A stretch of DNA of 64,000 bases from Streptomyces sp. Edi4 (GCF_040253615.1 NZ_JBEJGY010000004.1:4092001-4156000); one strand, 5' to 3'. Shown: positions 44,346 to 53,863, counted from the stretch's first letter. Notes: generated by a model not told the origin, from the letters alone. Numbers and translations are program-made.

Positions 44346-45428
44346 CTAGCGCTCGACCTCACCCTTGATGAACTTCTCGACGTTGGCGTAGGCCTCGTCG
44401 TCGAAGTACTGGACCGGCGGGGACTTCATGAAGTAGCTCGACGCCGAGAGGATCGGGCCACCGATGCCGCGGTCCTTGGCGATCTTCGCGGCGCGCAGAG
44501 CGTCGATGATGACACCCGCGGAGTTCGGGGAGTCCCAGACCTCGAGCTTGTACTCCAGGTTCAGCGGGACGTCGCCGAAGGCGCGGCCCTCGAGGCGCAC
44601 GTACGCCCACTTGCGGTCGTCCAGCCAGGCCACGTAGTCCGAGGGACCGATGTGGACGTTCTTCTCGCCCAGGTCGCGGTCGGGGATCTGCGAGGTGACG
44701 GCCTGCGTCTTCGAGATCTTCTTCGACTCGAGGCGGTCGCGCTCCAGCATGTTCTTGAAGTCCATGTTGCCGCCGACGTTGAGCTGCATGGTGCGCTCAA
44801 GACGGACACCGCGGTCCTCGAACAGCTTGGCCATCACGCGGTGCGTGATGGTGGCGCCGACCTGCGACTTGATGTCGTCGCCGACGATCGGGACGCCCGC
44901 CTCGGTGAACTTGTCCGCCCACTCCTTGGTGCCGGCGATGAAGACGGGGAGAGCGTTGACGAACGCGACCTTGGCGTCGATGGCGCACTGCGCGTAGAAC
45001 TTCGCGGCGTCCTCGGAACCGACCGGCAGGTAGCAGACCAGAACGTCGACCTGCTTGTCCTTGAGGACCTGGACGATGTCCACCGGAGCCTCGGGGGACT
45101 CCTCGATGGTCATGCGGTAGTACTTGCCGAGACCGTCCAGGGTGTGGCCGCGCTGGACCGTGACGCCCTTGTTCGGGACGTCGCAGATCTTGATGGTGTT
45201 GTTCTCGCTGGCGCCGATGGCGTCCGACAGGTCGAGGCCGACCTTCTTGGCGTCGACGTCGAACGCGGCGACGAACTCCACGTCACCGACGTGGTAGTCG
45301 CCGAACTGGACGTGCATCAGACCCGGGACCTTGGCGGCCGGATCGGCGTCCTTGTAGTACTCGACGCCCTGCACCAGCGAGGCGGCGCAGTTGCCCACGC
45401 CGACGATGGCTACGCGAACCGAACCCAT
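44346..45428 (-). CDS. ino1: inositol-3-phosphate synthase
   Basis: 360 residues, the short actinobacterial form. The NAD-binding GVGNCAASLVQG is at the N-terminus. The catalytic core shows GDDIKSQVGATITHR and LNVGGNMDF with lysines around ERDRLESKKISKT. It converts glucose-6-phosphate to myo-inositol-3-phosphate, the source for phosphatidylinositol and mycothiol. The PadR gene lies 51 bp upstream on the same strand, and its operator may therefore control both. Confidence 0.96.
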   Translation of the reverse strand: MGSVRVAIVGVGNCAASLVQGVEYYKDADPAAKVPGLMHVQFGDYHVGDVEFVAAFDVDAKKVGLDLSDAIGASENNTIKICDVPNKGVTVQRGHTLDGLGKYYRMTIEESPEAPVDIVQVLKDKQVDVLVCYLPVGSEDAAKFYAQCAIDAKVAFVNALPVFIAGTKEWADKFTEAGVPIVGDDIKSQVGATITHRVMAKLFEDRGVRLERTMQLNVGGNMDFKNMLERDRLESKKISKTQAVTSQIPDRDLGEKNVHIGPSDYVAWLDDRKWAYVRLEGRAFGDVPLNLEYKLEVWDSPNSAGVIIDALRAAKIAKDRGIGGPILSASSYFMKSPPVQYFDDEAYANVEKFIKGEVER

Positions 45429-45478
45429 TCCGGTTGCTCCCTGTTAGATCTCTTCGAAGCCCTGCGTACGCAGGCACT

Positions 45479-46162
45479 TCAGTTGGCGGTGTCCTCGGAC
45501 GGATCCGGCCGGGTGCTGTCCCGGTGCCGGGGCAGACCGCCCGTCTCTCCTGATGTGTGGTCCTGCTGAGCGGAGCCGGTGGCGGGACCGGATCGCTGAT
45601 CCCGCCCCGCTCGCTCGCTCTCGATGAGCTCGTTCAGCCAGCGCACTTCGCGCTCCACGGACTCCATGCCGTGGCGCTGCAGCTCAAGCGTGTAGTCGTC
45701 CAGGCGCTCGCGCGTACGGGCCAGGGAGGCGCGCATCTTCTCCAGACGCTCCTCCAGCCGGCTGCGACGCCCTTCCAGCACGCGCATCCGCACCTCGCGC
45801 TCCGTCTGGCCGAAGAAGGCGAAACGGGCGGCGAAGTGCTCGTCCTCCCAGGTGTCGGGGCCGGTGTGGGAGAGCAGCTCCTCGAAGTGCTCCTTCCCCT
45901 CCGCCGTCAACCGGTAGACGATCTTGGCGCGGCGCCCTGCGAGTGAAGCGGCCAGCGCTTCCTCGGGTGCGCTGCCCGGCTCCTCGATCAGCCAGCCGTT
46001 GGCGACCAGCGTCTTGAGGCAGGGATAGAGGGTCCCGTAGCTGAAGGCCCGGAAGATCCCCAACGACGTGTTGAGCCGCTTGCGCAGCTCGTAACCGTGC
46101 ATCGGGGCCTCGCGGAGCAGCCCGAGTACGGCGAATTCGAGGATGCCGGAGCGCCTGCTCAT
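45479..46162 (-). CDS. PadR family transcriptional regulator
   Basis: 227 residues from ATG 46162, with a perfect GAGGAGG 7 bases upstream; the open frame extends to 46255 but crosses the operator. The winged-helix PadR domain is LEFAVLGLLREAPMHGYELRKRL, then FRAFSYGTLYPCLKTLVANGWL, then a beta wing and KIVYRLTAEGKEHFEELL. A long C-terminal helical dimer region (about 110-190) and a polar tail follow. The 31-bp palindrome 36 bp upstream is the likely autoregulatory operator. It may also control ino1 (same strand, 51 bp downstream). Confidence 0.93.
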   Translation of the reverse strand: MSRRSGILEFAVLGLLREAPMHGYELRKRLNTSLGIFRAFSYGTLYPCLKTLVANGWLIEEPGSAPEEALAASLAGRRAKIVYRLTAEGKEHFEELLSHTGPDTWEDEHFAARFAFFGQTEREVRMRVLEGRRSRLEERLEKMRASLARTRERLDDYTLELQRHGMESVEREVRWLNELIESERAGRDQRSGPATGSAQQDHTSGETGGLPRHRDSTRPDPSEDTAN

Positions 46163-46537
46163 CCTTCGCCTCCTCGACGGTCGGGGACCTTTATGCCGTG
46201 CTGATGTATCGACTCGATACATCAGCACGATAGGGCGGCGCGGCAGTCGCGGCAAGAGGGGCCATGGTGAACGGCGTCACATCCTGGATTCACAGGCAGC
46301 AAGTTGCCTGATTTGGGGTGAACTTCGGCCCTAGGGAGGTTTTGAGCGTGCGTAGTCTGTGCGCCATGCAGACCACTGTGTGCCGAGTGACGTCAGGGGG
46401 CGTCGGCGTGTTCCACGCCATCGGCACACGGGACGCAGTGCGGCGGTGTCCCACGCGGGACCGCGGCGCACACCGGGGGGACAGGAACTCAGCTGCCGTT
46501 TCCAGGCGCTCTCGCCTGCCCGAGGAGTAGTCGTTCG
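46163..46537. promoter_or_regulatory. intergenic region between padR and the PBP gene
   Basis: 375 bp of divergent promoter space. It contains the 31-bp operator close to padR. The roughly 300 bp proximal to the PBP gene is relatively AT-richer than its surroundings but shows no clear sigma-factor elements or small gene to me. Confidence 0.5.
46198..46228. promoter_or_regulatory. 31-bp inverted-repeat operator of PadR
   Basis: 14-bp perfect arms, GTGCTGATGTATCG and its complement, surround ACT. The core ATGTATCG-N3-CGATACAT resembles published PadR-type operators with ATGTAT half-sites. It is 36 bp before the padR start. Confidence 0.85.
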
Positions 46538-49231
46538 ATGAGCGAGCACCGTCGCAAACCGCCGCAGCCCCAAGGCGGTGGACGTGCTGCGGCCCGACGC
46601 GCCGCGCAGCAGCCCCCCGGTCGCAGGGGGGCTCGGCCGTCGGCCCATTCCCCGTCGGAGCCGTACGGATCGACGTCCGCCCCTCGGGAGGAGGAGCCCT
46701 CCTACGGCGGCCGGGCCGAGGCGCGCCGCGCCCAGCGAGGCGGAAGCCGAAGGCGCGGCGCGGATGTGGCGGGTCCTCCCCGTGGCCCGGGAAGGCGGCC
46801 GGGCAGGGCGGGTGCGGCGGGTGGCAAGCCGCCCAAGAGGCGGTTCATCGACTACCCGCGCTTCGGCAGGCAGGGGTGGCGACGATGGGTGCCGTCCTGG
46901 AAGCTCGTCAGCGCCTGCTGCCTGGGCTGTTTCGGCCTGCTTGTCGCCTTCATCGGCGTGGCTTACTACATGGTGGCCATTCCGGATGTCGCCCAGGCGG
47001 CGAAGGCCCAGAACAACGTCTACTACTGGGCCGACGGGTCCCAGATGGTCGCCACCGGCGGCGAGGTCAACCGCCAGATCATCCCGTACGAGCAGATCCC
47101 CAAGGCGATGCAGTACGCCGTCATCTCGGCCGAGAACAAGACCTTCGAGACCGACAGCGGCGTCGACCCGCAGGGCATCGCCCGCGCCCTGCTGAACATG
47201 GCCAAGGGCGGCCAGACCCAGGGCGGCTCGACCATCACCCAGCAGTACGTGAAGAACGCGCAGCTCGACGACCAGTCGCAGACGATCAGCCGCAAGTTCA
47301 AAGAGCTCTTCATCTCCATCAAGGTCGGCGCGACCACGAAGAAGTCCGAGATCATGGCGGGCTATCTGAACACCGCCTACTACGGCCGGGGTGCCTACGG
47401 TCTGCAAGCGGCGGCCCGTACGTACTACAGCAAGGACGCCAAGGACCTGGACCCGAGCCAGTGCGCCTTCCTCGCCTCATTGCTCAAGGGCGCGACCTAC
47501 TTCGACCCGGCCGGCGCCCCCGAGATCGATCCCGCGGCCACGGCGGAGCAGAACACCAAGAACGCCACCGAGCGCTGGGCCTGGATCCTCGACCAGGAGG
47601 TCAAGGACAAGCACATGGCCGCCGCCGAGCGCGCCAAGTACCGCCTGTTCCCGATGCCCGACAAGCCGAAGAAGAGCGCGAACCTGAGCGGGCAGATCGG
47701 CTACCTGGTGTCCTTGGCCCAGGCGTCCGCGAAGAACAGCAACCCGGACATCAACATGGCCCAGGGCGGCTACCAGATCTACACGACCTTCGACAAGAAG
47801 AAGGTCCAGGAGATGGAGAGCGTGGTCCAGAAGGTCCGGGACAAGAACATCGACCCGAAGAAGCGCCCCGACGTGGACACCTTCGTCCAGTTCGGCGCCG
47901 CATCGGTGGATGTGAAGACCGGGGCCATCGTGGCCATCTACGGCGGTGACGACGCCACCAAGCACTTCACCAACAACGCCGACGAAACCGGCGCCCAGGT
48001 CGGCTCGACCTTCAAGCCGTTCGTCCTGGCGGCCGGGATGGAGTACGGAAAGCGCGACCCGAACAAGCCGGCCTCCCAAAGCGACTCGGCCCGCACCCCC
48101 GTCTCGCCGGACAGCATCTACAGCGGCAAGAACAAGCTGAAGATCAAGAACTACGACGGGAGCGTCTGGAAGGACCAGAACGGCAACGAGTGGCTTCAGA
48201 CGAACGACGGCAATGAGTCCTACAACCCGCCGAGCTACGCCATCGACCTGCGCTACGCCATGCAGGAGTCGGTGAACACGCCCTATGTGCAGCTCGGTAT
48301 GGACGTCGGCACCGACAAGGTGAAGCAGGCCGCCATGGCCGCTGGGCTGCGCGACAGCAAGACCAGCATGGCCTCCTCCAGCGTGCCGTCGTTCTCCATC
48401 GGCACGTCGTCGCCCAGCGCGATCCGGATGGCCGGCGCGTACGCCACGTTCGCCGCGAGCGGCACACAGCGCGACCCGTACTCCGTGACGTCCGTGAAGA
48501 AGGACGGCAAGGTCATCTTCCAGCACGAGGACCAGGCCAAGAGCGCCTTCCCCGCCGCCGTGGCCAACAACGTCACGGACGTGCTGAAGACCGTGGTCGA
48601 CAAGGGCACCGGAACCAACGCCAAGCTCAGCGGGCGTCAGGTGGCGGGAAAGACCGGTACCACCGACGGCAACCGGTCGGCATGGTTCGTCGGCTACACC
48701 CCCCAGTACTCGACCGCGGTCGGCATGTACCGGCTCGACGACAACGAGACCAGCAAGAAGCGCGAGTTCTTGAAGATGTTCGGGACGGGCGGCCAGGAGA
48801 AGATCCATGGTGCGTCGTTCCCGTCGACCATCTGGCACGACTACATGGAGCAGGCGCTGGGCAACTCCCCCGCACTCTCCTTCCCGGCTCCCGAAAAGAT
48901 CGGTGACAAGGTCTACGGCGGCGGCATGTCGCCCAGCCCCACCCCGGTTCCGACCCCCAGCACCGTGCCTTCGCCGTCTCCGTCCATCAAGCCGTCCCAC
49001 ACCCCCTCGGCCTCCCCGTCCCCGAGCCCCAGCGCCTCTTGCAGCAAGTGGGACTGGACGTGCAACGACACGGGTGGCACCAACCAGGGCCCGACGACGG
49101 GCGGTGCGGACGGCGGGCCGCTGCCCAGCCCGACGCCCACCCGATCCAAGCCCGGCGGGCCGGGCACTGGCGGAGGCGGTGGCGGACCGGGCGGCGGGCC
49201 CGGGGGCTGGTTCGGAGGAACCGGCGGATAG
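46538..49231 (+). CDS. bifunctional penicillin-binding protein (transglycosylase/transpeptidase)
   Basis: 897 residues with a basic, Arg/Pro-rich cytoplasmic N-terminus (1-115) and one membrane helix (about 122-148). The GT51 domain shows the catalytic ENKTFETDSGVD (Glu199) and GGSTITQQYVKN. The transpeptidase domain has all three motifs: STFK (Ser490), SVN (578-580) and KTGT (705-708). A Ser/Pro- then Gly-rich tail with two Cys follows. It polymerises and cross-links peptidoglycan on the outer face. GT motif 1 has ENK instead of the usual ED(R/K), a common actinobacterial variant. Three parS sites follow. Confidence 0.95.
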   Translation: MSEHRRKPPQPQGGGRAAARRAAQQPPGRRGARPSAHSPSEPYGSTSAPREEEPSYGGRAEARRAQRGGSRRRGADVAGPPRGPGRRPGRAGAAGGKPPKRRFIDYPRFGRQGWRRWVPSWKLVSACCLGCFGLLVAFIGVAYYMVAIPDVAQAAKAQNNVYYWADGSQMVATGGEVNRQIIPYEQIPKAMQYAVISAENKTFETDSGVDPQGIARALLNMAKGGQTQGGSTITQQYVKNAQLDDQSQTISRKFKELFISIKVGATTKKSEIMAGYLNTAYYGRGAYGLQAAARTYYSKDAKDLDPSQCAFLASLLKGATYFDPAGAPEIDPAATAEQNTKNATERWAWILDQEVKDKHMAAAERAKYRLFPMPDKPKKSANLSGQIGYLVSLAQASAKNSNPDINMAQGGYQIYTTFDKKKVQEMESVVQKVRDKNIDPKKRPDVDTFVQFGAASVDVKTGAIVAIYGGDDATKHFTNNADETGAQVGSTFKPFVLAAGMEYGKRDPNKPASQSDSARTPVSPDSIYSGKNKLKIKNYDGSVWKDQNGNEWLQTNDGNESYNPPSYAIDLRYAMQESVNTPYVQLGMDVGTDKVKQAAMAAGLRDSKTSMASSSVPSFSIGTSSPSAIRMAGAYATFAASGTQRDPYSVTSVKKDGKVIFQHEDQAKSAFPAAVANNVTDVLKTVVDKGTGTNAKLSGRQVAGKTGTTDGNRSAWFVGYTPQYSTAVGMYRLDDNETSKKREFLKMFGTGGQEKIHGASFPSTIWHDYMEQALGNSPALSFPAPEKIGDKVYGGGMSPSPTPVPTPSTVPSPSPSIKPSHTPSASPSPSPSASCSKWDWTCNDTGGTNQGPTTGGADGGPLPSPTPTRSKPGGPGTGGGGGGPGGGPGGWFGGTGG

Positions 49232-49248
49232 CGCGGCCGACTGACGAC

Positions 49249-49280
49249 GGGGGGTGTGTTTCACGTGAAACACACCCCCC
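49249..49280. terminator. 32-bp perfect palindrome with parS core after the PBP gene
   Basis: GGGGGGTGTGTTTCAC pairs with its exact complement, starting 17 bp after the PBP stop. As RNA it would be a perfect hairpin with essentially no loop. Confidence 0.7.
49257..49272. other. parS: parS site A of a triplet
   Basis: TGTTTCACGTGAAACA, perfect; 25 bp to the next site. Confidence 0.97.
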
Positions 49281-49281
49281 C

Positions 49282-49297
49282 CGTTTCACGTGAAACG
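49282..49297. other. parS: parS site B of a triplet
   Basis: CGTTTCACGTGAAACG with perfect 14-bp core, within an 18-bp palindrome. Confidence 0.95.
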
Positions 49298-49314
49298 GCG
49301 TTCGCTCGCGATGT

Positions 49315-49330
49315 CGTTTCACGTGAAACA
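49315..49330. other. parS: parS site C of a triplet
   Basis: CGTTTCACGTGAAACA with perfect core, 33 bp after site B and 46 bp before the next start codon. Confidence 0.95.
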
Positions 49331-49375
49331 CGGCTGCTCCCCGTATCCACAGCGGTGTACGGCAGGATGTCCGGC

Positions 49376-50884
49376 ATGACGAGCGAGACGAGCCCCCGTG
49401 TGTACGAGGACCGGCGCGGAGACTCCGCAGAACCCGTCGTGCGCCCCACGGAGCAGGACGAGGTCGCCGCAGCGGGCAGCCAGCTGATCGGTGGCCCGAT
49501 CGGCCGCTGGGCCAGGCCCGGCCACCGTTGGCTCACGCCGGTCAGGATCGTCGTGCTCGTCGCGCTCGGCATGTTCGCCCTGGGGATGGCCCAGAAAGTG
49601 CCGTGCTACGACTGGGCCTGGTTCCGGGGCGCCAATTCGCAGTACACGCACGCCTGTTACTCGGACATCCCCCACCTGTACTCGTTGCGTGGGTTCGCCG
49701 ACAACCTGGTGCCGTACTTCGACCGCCTCAACGGCGACATGAACTACCTCGAATACCCGGTGCTTACGGGGCTGTTCATGGAAGTCGCCTCCTGGCTCAC
49801 TCCGGGCAGCGGCGACATGCAGCACCGCGAGCAGATGTACTGGATGGCCAACGCGGGCATGCTGATGGTCTGCACGGCCGTGATCGCCGTCTGCGTGGCG
49901 CGCACGCACCGTCGCCGCCCCTGGGACGCCCTGCTGGTCGCCCTCGCCCCTGCCTTCGCGCTCACGGCCACCATCAACTGGGACCTGTTCGCCGTGGCTC
50001 TCACCGCGGTCGCCCTGCTGATGTGGTCGCGCAGCCGTCCGCTGGCCTTCGGGATCCTGATCGGCCTCGCGACGGCCGCGAAGCTCTACCCCGTACTGGT
50101 CCTCGGGCCGTTGCTCGTCTTGTGCTGGCGGGCCGGCAAATGGCGGGAGTTCGGGGCGGCGGCGCTGGGGGCCGCAGGTGCCTGGCTGATCGTGAACCTG
50201 CCGGTGATGCTCCTGGCGCCCGAGGGGTGGAAGAAGTTCTACACCTTCAGCCAGGAGCGGTCCGTCGACTTCGGATCGTTCTGGCTGATCATTTCGCAGC
50301 GCACGGGCAAGGGCCTGGACACCGATCTGGTGAACACGCTGGCTCTGCTCCTGATGGTGCTCGCCTGCGCCGGCATCACGGTGCTGACCCTCACCGCGCC
50401 GCGCCGCCCTCGCTTCGCCCAGCTCGCCTTCCTGGTCGTCGCCGCGTTCATCCTCACCAACAAGGTCTACTCACCGCAGTACGTTCTGTGGCTGATCCCG
50501 CTGGCCGCGCTTGCCCGGCCCCGTTGGCGGGACTTCCTGATCTGGCAGGCCGGTGAGGTCGCCTACTTCCTCGGAATCTGGCTGTACCTCGCGTACACCA
50601 TGAGCGGGGAGAAGCACCAGGGCCTGCCGCCCGAGGGCTATCAACTCGCCATCGCCGTGCACCTGTTGGCCACGCTGTACCTGTGCGCCGCAGTGGTGCG
50701 CGACATCCTGATGCCGGAACGGGACGTCGTACGCCGCGACGGGTCGGACGATCCGTCCGGCGGGGTGCTCGACCGCGCCGAGGACGTCTTCGTGCTCGGC
50801 CAGGCGGCCCATCCCCCGCGGCACGCGGTCACCCTCGAAGAAGGACCACGGGTCGAGTGGGGCGCGCGCACCTCGGCGTCCTGA
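49376..50884 (+). CDS. GT87-type (DUF2029) membrane mannosyltransferase-like protein
   Basis: 502 residues from ATG 49376 with GGCAGGA upstream; ATG 49367 is an alternative. An acidic cytoplasmic N-terminus precedes about 10 membrane helices. The first periplasmic loop carries conserved YDWAWFRG and DNLVPYFDRLNGDMNYLEYPVLTG, which includes the acidic and NYLEYP pattern typical of GT87. The TAAKLYPVLVLGP segment is also family-like. GT87 enzymes use polyprenol-phosphate-mannose to glycosylate envelope lipids; the acceptor here is not known. Confidence 0.85.
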   Translation: MTSETSPRVYEDRRGDSAEPVVRPTEQDEVAAAGSQLIGGPIGRWARPGHRWLTPVRIVVLVALGMFALGMAQKVPCYDWAWFRGANSQYTHACYSDIPHLYSLRGFADNLVPYFDRLNGDMNYLEYPVLTGLFMEVASWLTPGSGDMQHREQMYWMANAGMLMVCTAVIAVCVARTHRRRPWDALLVALAPAFALTATINWDLFAVALTAVALLMWSRSRPLAFGILIGLATAAKLYPVLVLGPLLVLCWRAGKWREFGAAALGAAGAWLIVNLPVMLLAPEGWKKFYTFSQERSVDFGSFWLIISQRTGKGLDTDLVNTLALLLMVLACAGITVLTLTAPRRPRFAQLAFLVVAAFILTNKVYSPQYVLWLIPLAALARPRWRDFLIWQAGEVAYFLGIWLYLAYTMSGEKHQGLPPEGYQLAIAVHLLATLYLCAAVVRDILMPERDVVRRDGSDDPSGGVLDRAEDVFVLGQAAHPPRHAVTLEEGPRVEWGARTSAS

Positions 50885-50903
50885 AGGACGTACGAGCACG
50901 GCT

Positions 50904-50945
50904 CGGGCCCCTGACCGGCGGCGGCTGTCGCCGGTCAGGGGCCCG
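50904..50945. terminator. bidirectional terminator
   Basis: A 17-bp perfect stem (CGGGCCCCTGACCGGCG) has an 8-base loop. It lies between the convergent GT87-like and racemase-like genes. Confidence 0.9.
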
Positions 50946-50971
50946 AAGTGTGCGGGGCGGGAGAGTCCCGT

Positions 50972-52003
50972 CTAGCGCTCGATGAGGCGGTCGAACTGCG
51001 TCGTCGTGTGGCGCAGGTGAGCCACCAGCTCGTCGCCCACGCGCGGCTCCTGCGAGTCCGAGGGCACGAACAGGATGGAAACCTGCATGTGCGGCGGCTC
51101 CGCGAACCAGCGCTGTTTGCCCGCCCAGACGAACGGCGACAGATTGCGGTTGACGGTGGCCAGTCCCGCGCGGGCCACTCCCTTGGCGCGCGGCATCACG
51201 CCGTGCAGGGCCTTGGGAGCTTCAAGCCCGACACCGTGGGAGGTGCCGCCCGCGACCACGACCAGCCAGCCGTCGGAGGCCACCTTCTGCTGGCGGTAGC
51301 CGAACCGGTCGCCCTTGGTGACCCGCGTGACGTCGAGGACGGAGCCCCGGTACTCAGTCGCCTCGTGGTCGCCGAGCCACAGCCGCGTACCGATGCGCGC
51401 CCGGAAGCGGGTCTGCGGGAACTGCTGCTGCAACCGGGCCTGCTCCTCGGCGCGCAGATGGCTGACGAACATGGTGTGCAGCGGCAGCCGGGCCGCGCGC
51501 AGCCGGTCCATCCACGCGATGACCTCCTCGACGGCGTCCGAGCCGTCGGTGCGGTCCAGCGGAAGGTGCAGCGCGAAGCCCTCGAGGCGTACGTCCTCGA
51601 TGGCGGAGCGGAGCAGACCAAGCTCCTCCTCCTTCACGCCGTGGCGCTTCATCGAGCTCATGCACTCGATGACCACCCGGGCGCCCACCAGAGCGTGCAC
51701 ACCGTCCACGGAGGAGACGGAGCGGATGACCCGGTCGGGCAGCGGCACCGGCTCCTCGCCGCGCCGGAACGGCGTCAGGACGAGCAGGTCGCCGCTGAAC
51801 CAGTCCTTGATCCGTGCTGCCTCGTAGGTGGTGCCGACCGCCAGGATGTCCGAGCCGAACCGGGACACCTCGTCCGCCAGCCGCTCATGGCCGAAACCGT
51901 AGCCGTTGCCCTTGCAGACCGGGACGATGCCCGGGAACTGGTCGATCACGGACTTCTGGTGCGCCCGCCAGCGAGCGGAGTCGACATAGAGGGTGAGCGC
52001 CAT
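50972..52003 (-). CDS. alanine-racemase-like PLP enzyme
   Basis: 343 residues. The PLP-binding Lys31 is in PVCKGNGYGFG, matching the V(K)ANAYGHG consensus of alanine racemase-fold enzymes. The barrel continues with HLPLDRTDGSDA and the C-terminal beta domain contains IGTRLWLGD. The gap to the femX-type gene upstream (52071) is 67 bp on the same strand, so the two are probably cotranscribed for peptidoglycan precursor supply. The family has stand-alone 'alanine racemase-like' members, so the true substrate may differ from alanine. Confidence 0.85.
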   Translation of the reverse strand: MALTLYVDSARWRAHQKSVIDQFPGIVPVCKGNGYGFGHERLADEVSRFGSDILAVGTTYEAARIKDWFSGDLLVLTPFRRGEEPVPLPDRVIRSVSSVDGVHALVGARVVIECMSSMKRHGVKEEELGLLRSAIEDVRLEGFALHLPLDRTDGSDAVEEVIAWMDRLRAARLPLHTMFVSHLRAEEQARLQQQFPQTRFRARIGTRLWLGDHEATEYRGSVLDVTRVTKGDRFGYRQQKVASDGWLVVVAGGTSHGVGLEAPKALHGVMPRAKGVARAGLATVNRNLSPFVWAGKQRWFAEPPHMQVSILFVPSDSQEPRVGDELVAHLRHTTTQFDRLIER

Positions 52004-52070
52004 GGCCGTCCGGACCTTTCTGATGACTGCGAGGTGTCGCAGATACGAGGAACGAGATTACGCAACCGGG

Positions 52071-53189
52071 TCAGCGGCGCGACATATACATGTCCAGCGC
52101 CTTGTGGAGCAGCTTGTTGAGCGGGAAGTCCCACTCACCGAGGTATTCGGCAGCCTCACCACCGGTACCCACCTTGAACTGGATGAGGCCGAACAGGTGG
52201 TCGGTCTCATCCAGCGAGTCGGAGATGCCGCGCAGGTCGTAGACCGTCGCCCCCATCGCGTAGGCGTCACGGAGCATCCGCCACTGCATCGCGTTGGAGG
52301 GCCGCACCTCGCGGCCGATGTTGTCGGAGGCGCCGTAGGAGTACCAGACGTGCCCGCCGACGACGAGCATGGTCGCGGCGGACAGGTTCACTCCGTTGTG
52401 GCGCGCGAAGTAGAGCCGCATGCGGTTGGGGTCCTCGGAGTTGAGGACCGTCCACATGCGCTGGAAGTACGACAGGGGGCGCGGCCGGAAGTGGTCGCGC
52501 ACCGCGGTGATCTCGTACAGACGCTGCCACTCGGCCAGATCCTCATAGCCTCCCTGCACCACCTCGACGCCGGCCTTCTCGGCCTTCTTGATGTTGCGGC
52601 GCCACAGCTGGTTGAAGCCCTTGAGGACGTCGTCCAGGGAGCGGTTGGCCAGGGGGACCTGGAAGACGTAGCGCGGCTGGACGTCACCGAATCCCGCGCC
52701 GCCGTCCTCGCCCTGCTGCCAGCCCATCTTGCGGAGCCGGTCGGCCACTTCGAAGGCCCGCGCCTCGATGTGCGTGGCCTCGACATCGCGCAGCCGCTTC
52801 ACATCGGGGTCCTGGATGCCGGACTTGATGGCGGCCGAGTCCCAGCGGCGGATGACGACGGGCGGGCCCATCTTCACCGAGAAAGCGCCCTGCTGCTTGA
52901 GGTGGGCGAGCATCGGCTTCAGCCACTCGTCCAGGTTGGGGGCGTACCAGTTGATGACCGGGCCCTCGGGCAGGTACGCCAAGTAGCGCTTCACCTTGGG
53001 GAGCTGACGGTAGAGAACCAGGCCGGCGCCTACGAGCTGCTCGTTCCTGTCGAACCAGCCAAGGCTCTCCGAACGCCATTCCGTCTTGACGTCAGCCCAC
53101 GCCGGGACCTGGCAGTGGCTCGCCGAGGGCAGGTTCTGGATGTACGCCAGATGCTGCTCACGGCTGATGGTCCTCAGGGTCAGGCTCAT
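52071..53189 (-). CDS. femX: FemX/FemAB-type peptidoglycan peptidyltransferase
   Basis: 372 residues of the two-GNAT-domain FemABX fold. An N-terminal segment (SASHCQVPAWADVKTEW, LPEGPVINWY) is followed by the domain link (RSLDDVLKGFNQLWRRNIKKAEKAGVEV). The second GNAT domain contains WYSYGASDNIGREVRPSNAMQW and YDLRGISDSLDETDHLFGL. In S. coelicolor the equivalent enzyme attaches the first glycine to lipid II and is essential; VanK is its vancomycin-resistance relative (established). The upstream same-strand gene at 53334-53645 is separated by a terminator. Confidence 0.93.
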   Translation of the reverse strand: MSLTLRTISREQHLAYIQNLPSASHCQVPAWADVKTEWRSESLGWFDRNEQLVGAGLVLYRQLPKVKRYLAYLPEGPVINWYAPNLDEWLKPMLAHLKQQGAFSVKMGPPVVIRRWDSAAIKSGIQDPDVKRLRDVEATHIEARAFEVADRLRKMGWQQGEDGGAGFGDVQPRYVFQVPLANRSLDDVLKGFNQLWRRNIKKAEKAGVEVVQGGYEDLAEWQRLYEITAVRDHFRPRPLSYFQRMWTVLNSEDPNRMRLYFARHNGVNLSAATMLVVGGHVWYSYGASDNIGREVRPSNAMQWRMLRDAYAMGATVYDLRGISDSLDETDHLFGLIQFKVGTGGEAAEYLGEWDFPLNKLLHKALDMYMSRR

Positions 53190-53280
53190 GCGGGGCGCTC
53201 CTCGGCAGGTGTGTCCCCATGGGGTCAGGGGCTCCGGCTCTCGTGCCGAAGCCTACTGGGCCACAGGAGCGCCCTCGATG

Positions 53281-53305
53281 GCCGCACGGCACACCGCCGT
53301 GCGGC
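53281..53305 (-). terminator. hairpin terminator
   Basis: GCCGCACGGC pairs with GCCGTGCGGC around ACACC, starting 28 bp after the upstream gene's stop. Confidence 0.8.
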
Positions 53306-53333
53306 ATCCCGCGGTGCCGGCCGCCGCGCCGCG

Positions 53334-53645
53334 TCAGCCGACGACGCCGCCGAAGAGACCGCCGTGGGCCATGCCGAGGAAGAACCCCACGGCGCAGGCA
53401 CCGAGTCCGAGGATCAGCAGGAACCGCTCACGCGTGGTCGCCGAGATGAACTGGCCGTACGCACCAGTGAGGATTCCGATCAGGCCGGCCCACGAGCTGA
53501 CCAGGTGGAGGTTGTAGAACCAGGCCGTGGTGAAGGACAGCACGCCCAGGACGACCGTGACGGCCATGAACGTGTCCTGGAGGGGATGGGCCTTGCCGTC
53601 GGTGGCGAAGAGGGACGGGGCATTCGGTCGGACTGCTTGTGCCAT
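53334..53645 (-). CDS. small membrane protein of unknown function
   Basis: 103 residues from ATG 53645 with a perfect AGGAGGTG site. Three predicted hydrophobic helices (FMAVTVVLGVLSFTTAWFYN; SSWAGLIGILTGAYGQF; LLILGLGACAVGFFLGMAHGG) make it a small integral membrane protein. No catalytic motif. Streptomyces-conserved small proteins sit at this point between femX and rpsF; I do not recognise a function. Confidence 0.8.
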   Translation of the reverse strand: MAQAVRPNAPSLFATDGKAHPLQDTFMAVTVVLGVLSFTTAWFYNLHLVSSWAGLIGILTGAYGQFISATTRERFLLILGLGACAVGFFLGMAHGGLFGGVVG

Positions 53646-53727
53646 GGGGCACCTCCTGGCGGAAGGCGGCGCAGGGTGACGCCGCACACACCCGATCTGT
53701 ACAGATTGCGTCCCCCGTCCACCGGAT

Positions 53728-53757
53728 TTCAACCGGAAGCGGGTCAACAGGTACTCT
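53728..53757 (+). promoter_or_regulatory. candidate rpsF operon promoter
   Basis: TTCAAC (53728-53733), an 18-bp spacer, then TACTCT (53752-53757), about 154 bp before rpsF. Confidence 0.5.
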
Positions 53758-53863
53758 GGACGGTCTGCACCGGTGTCAGCCGTGCCCGCATGCCCTCCCA
53801 CTCCTCACGGAGGGGGATTGTCAGTGGGGGCGGATACCGTTGCTTACGCATCACGACCCTCCT

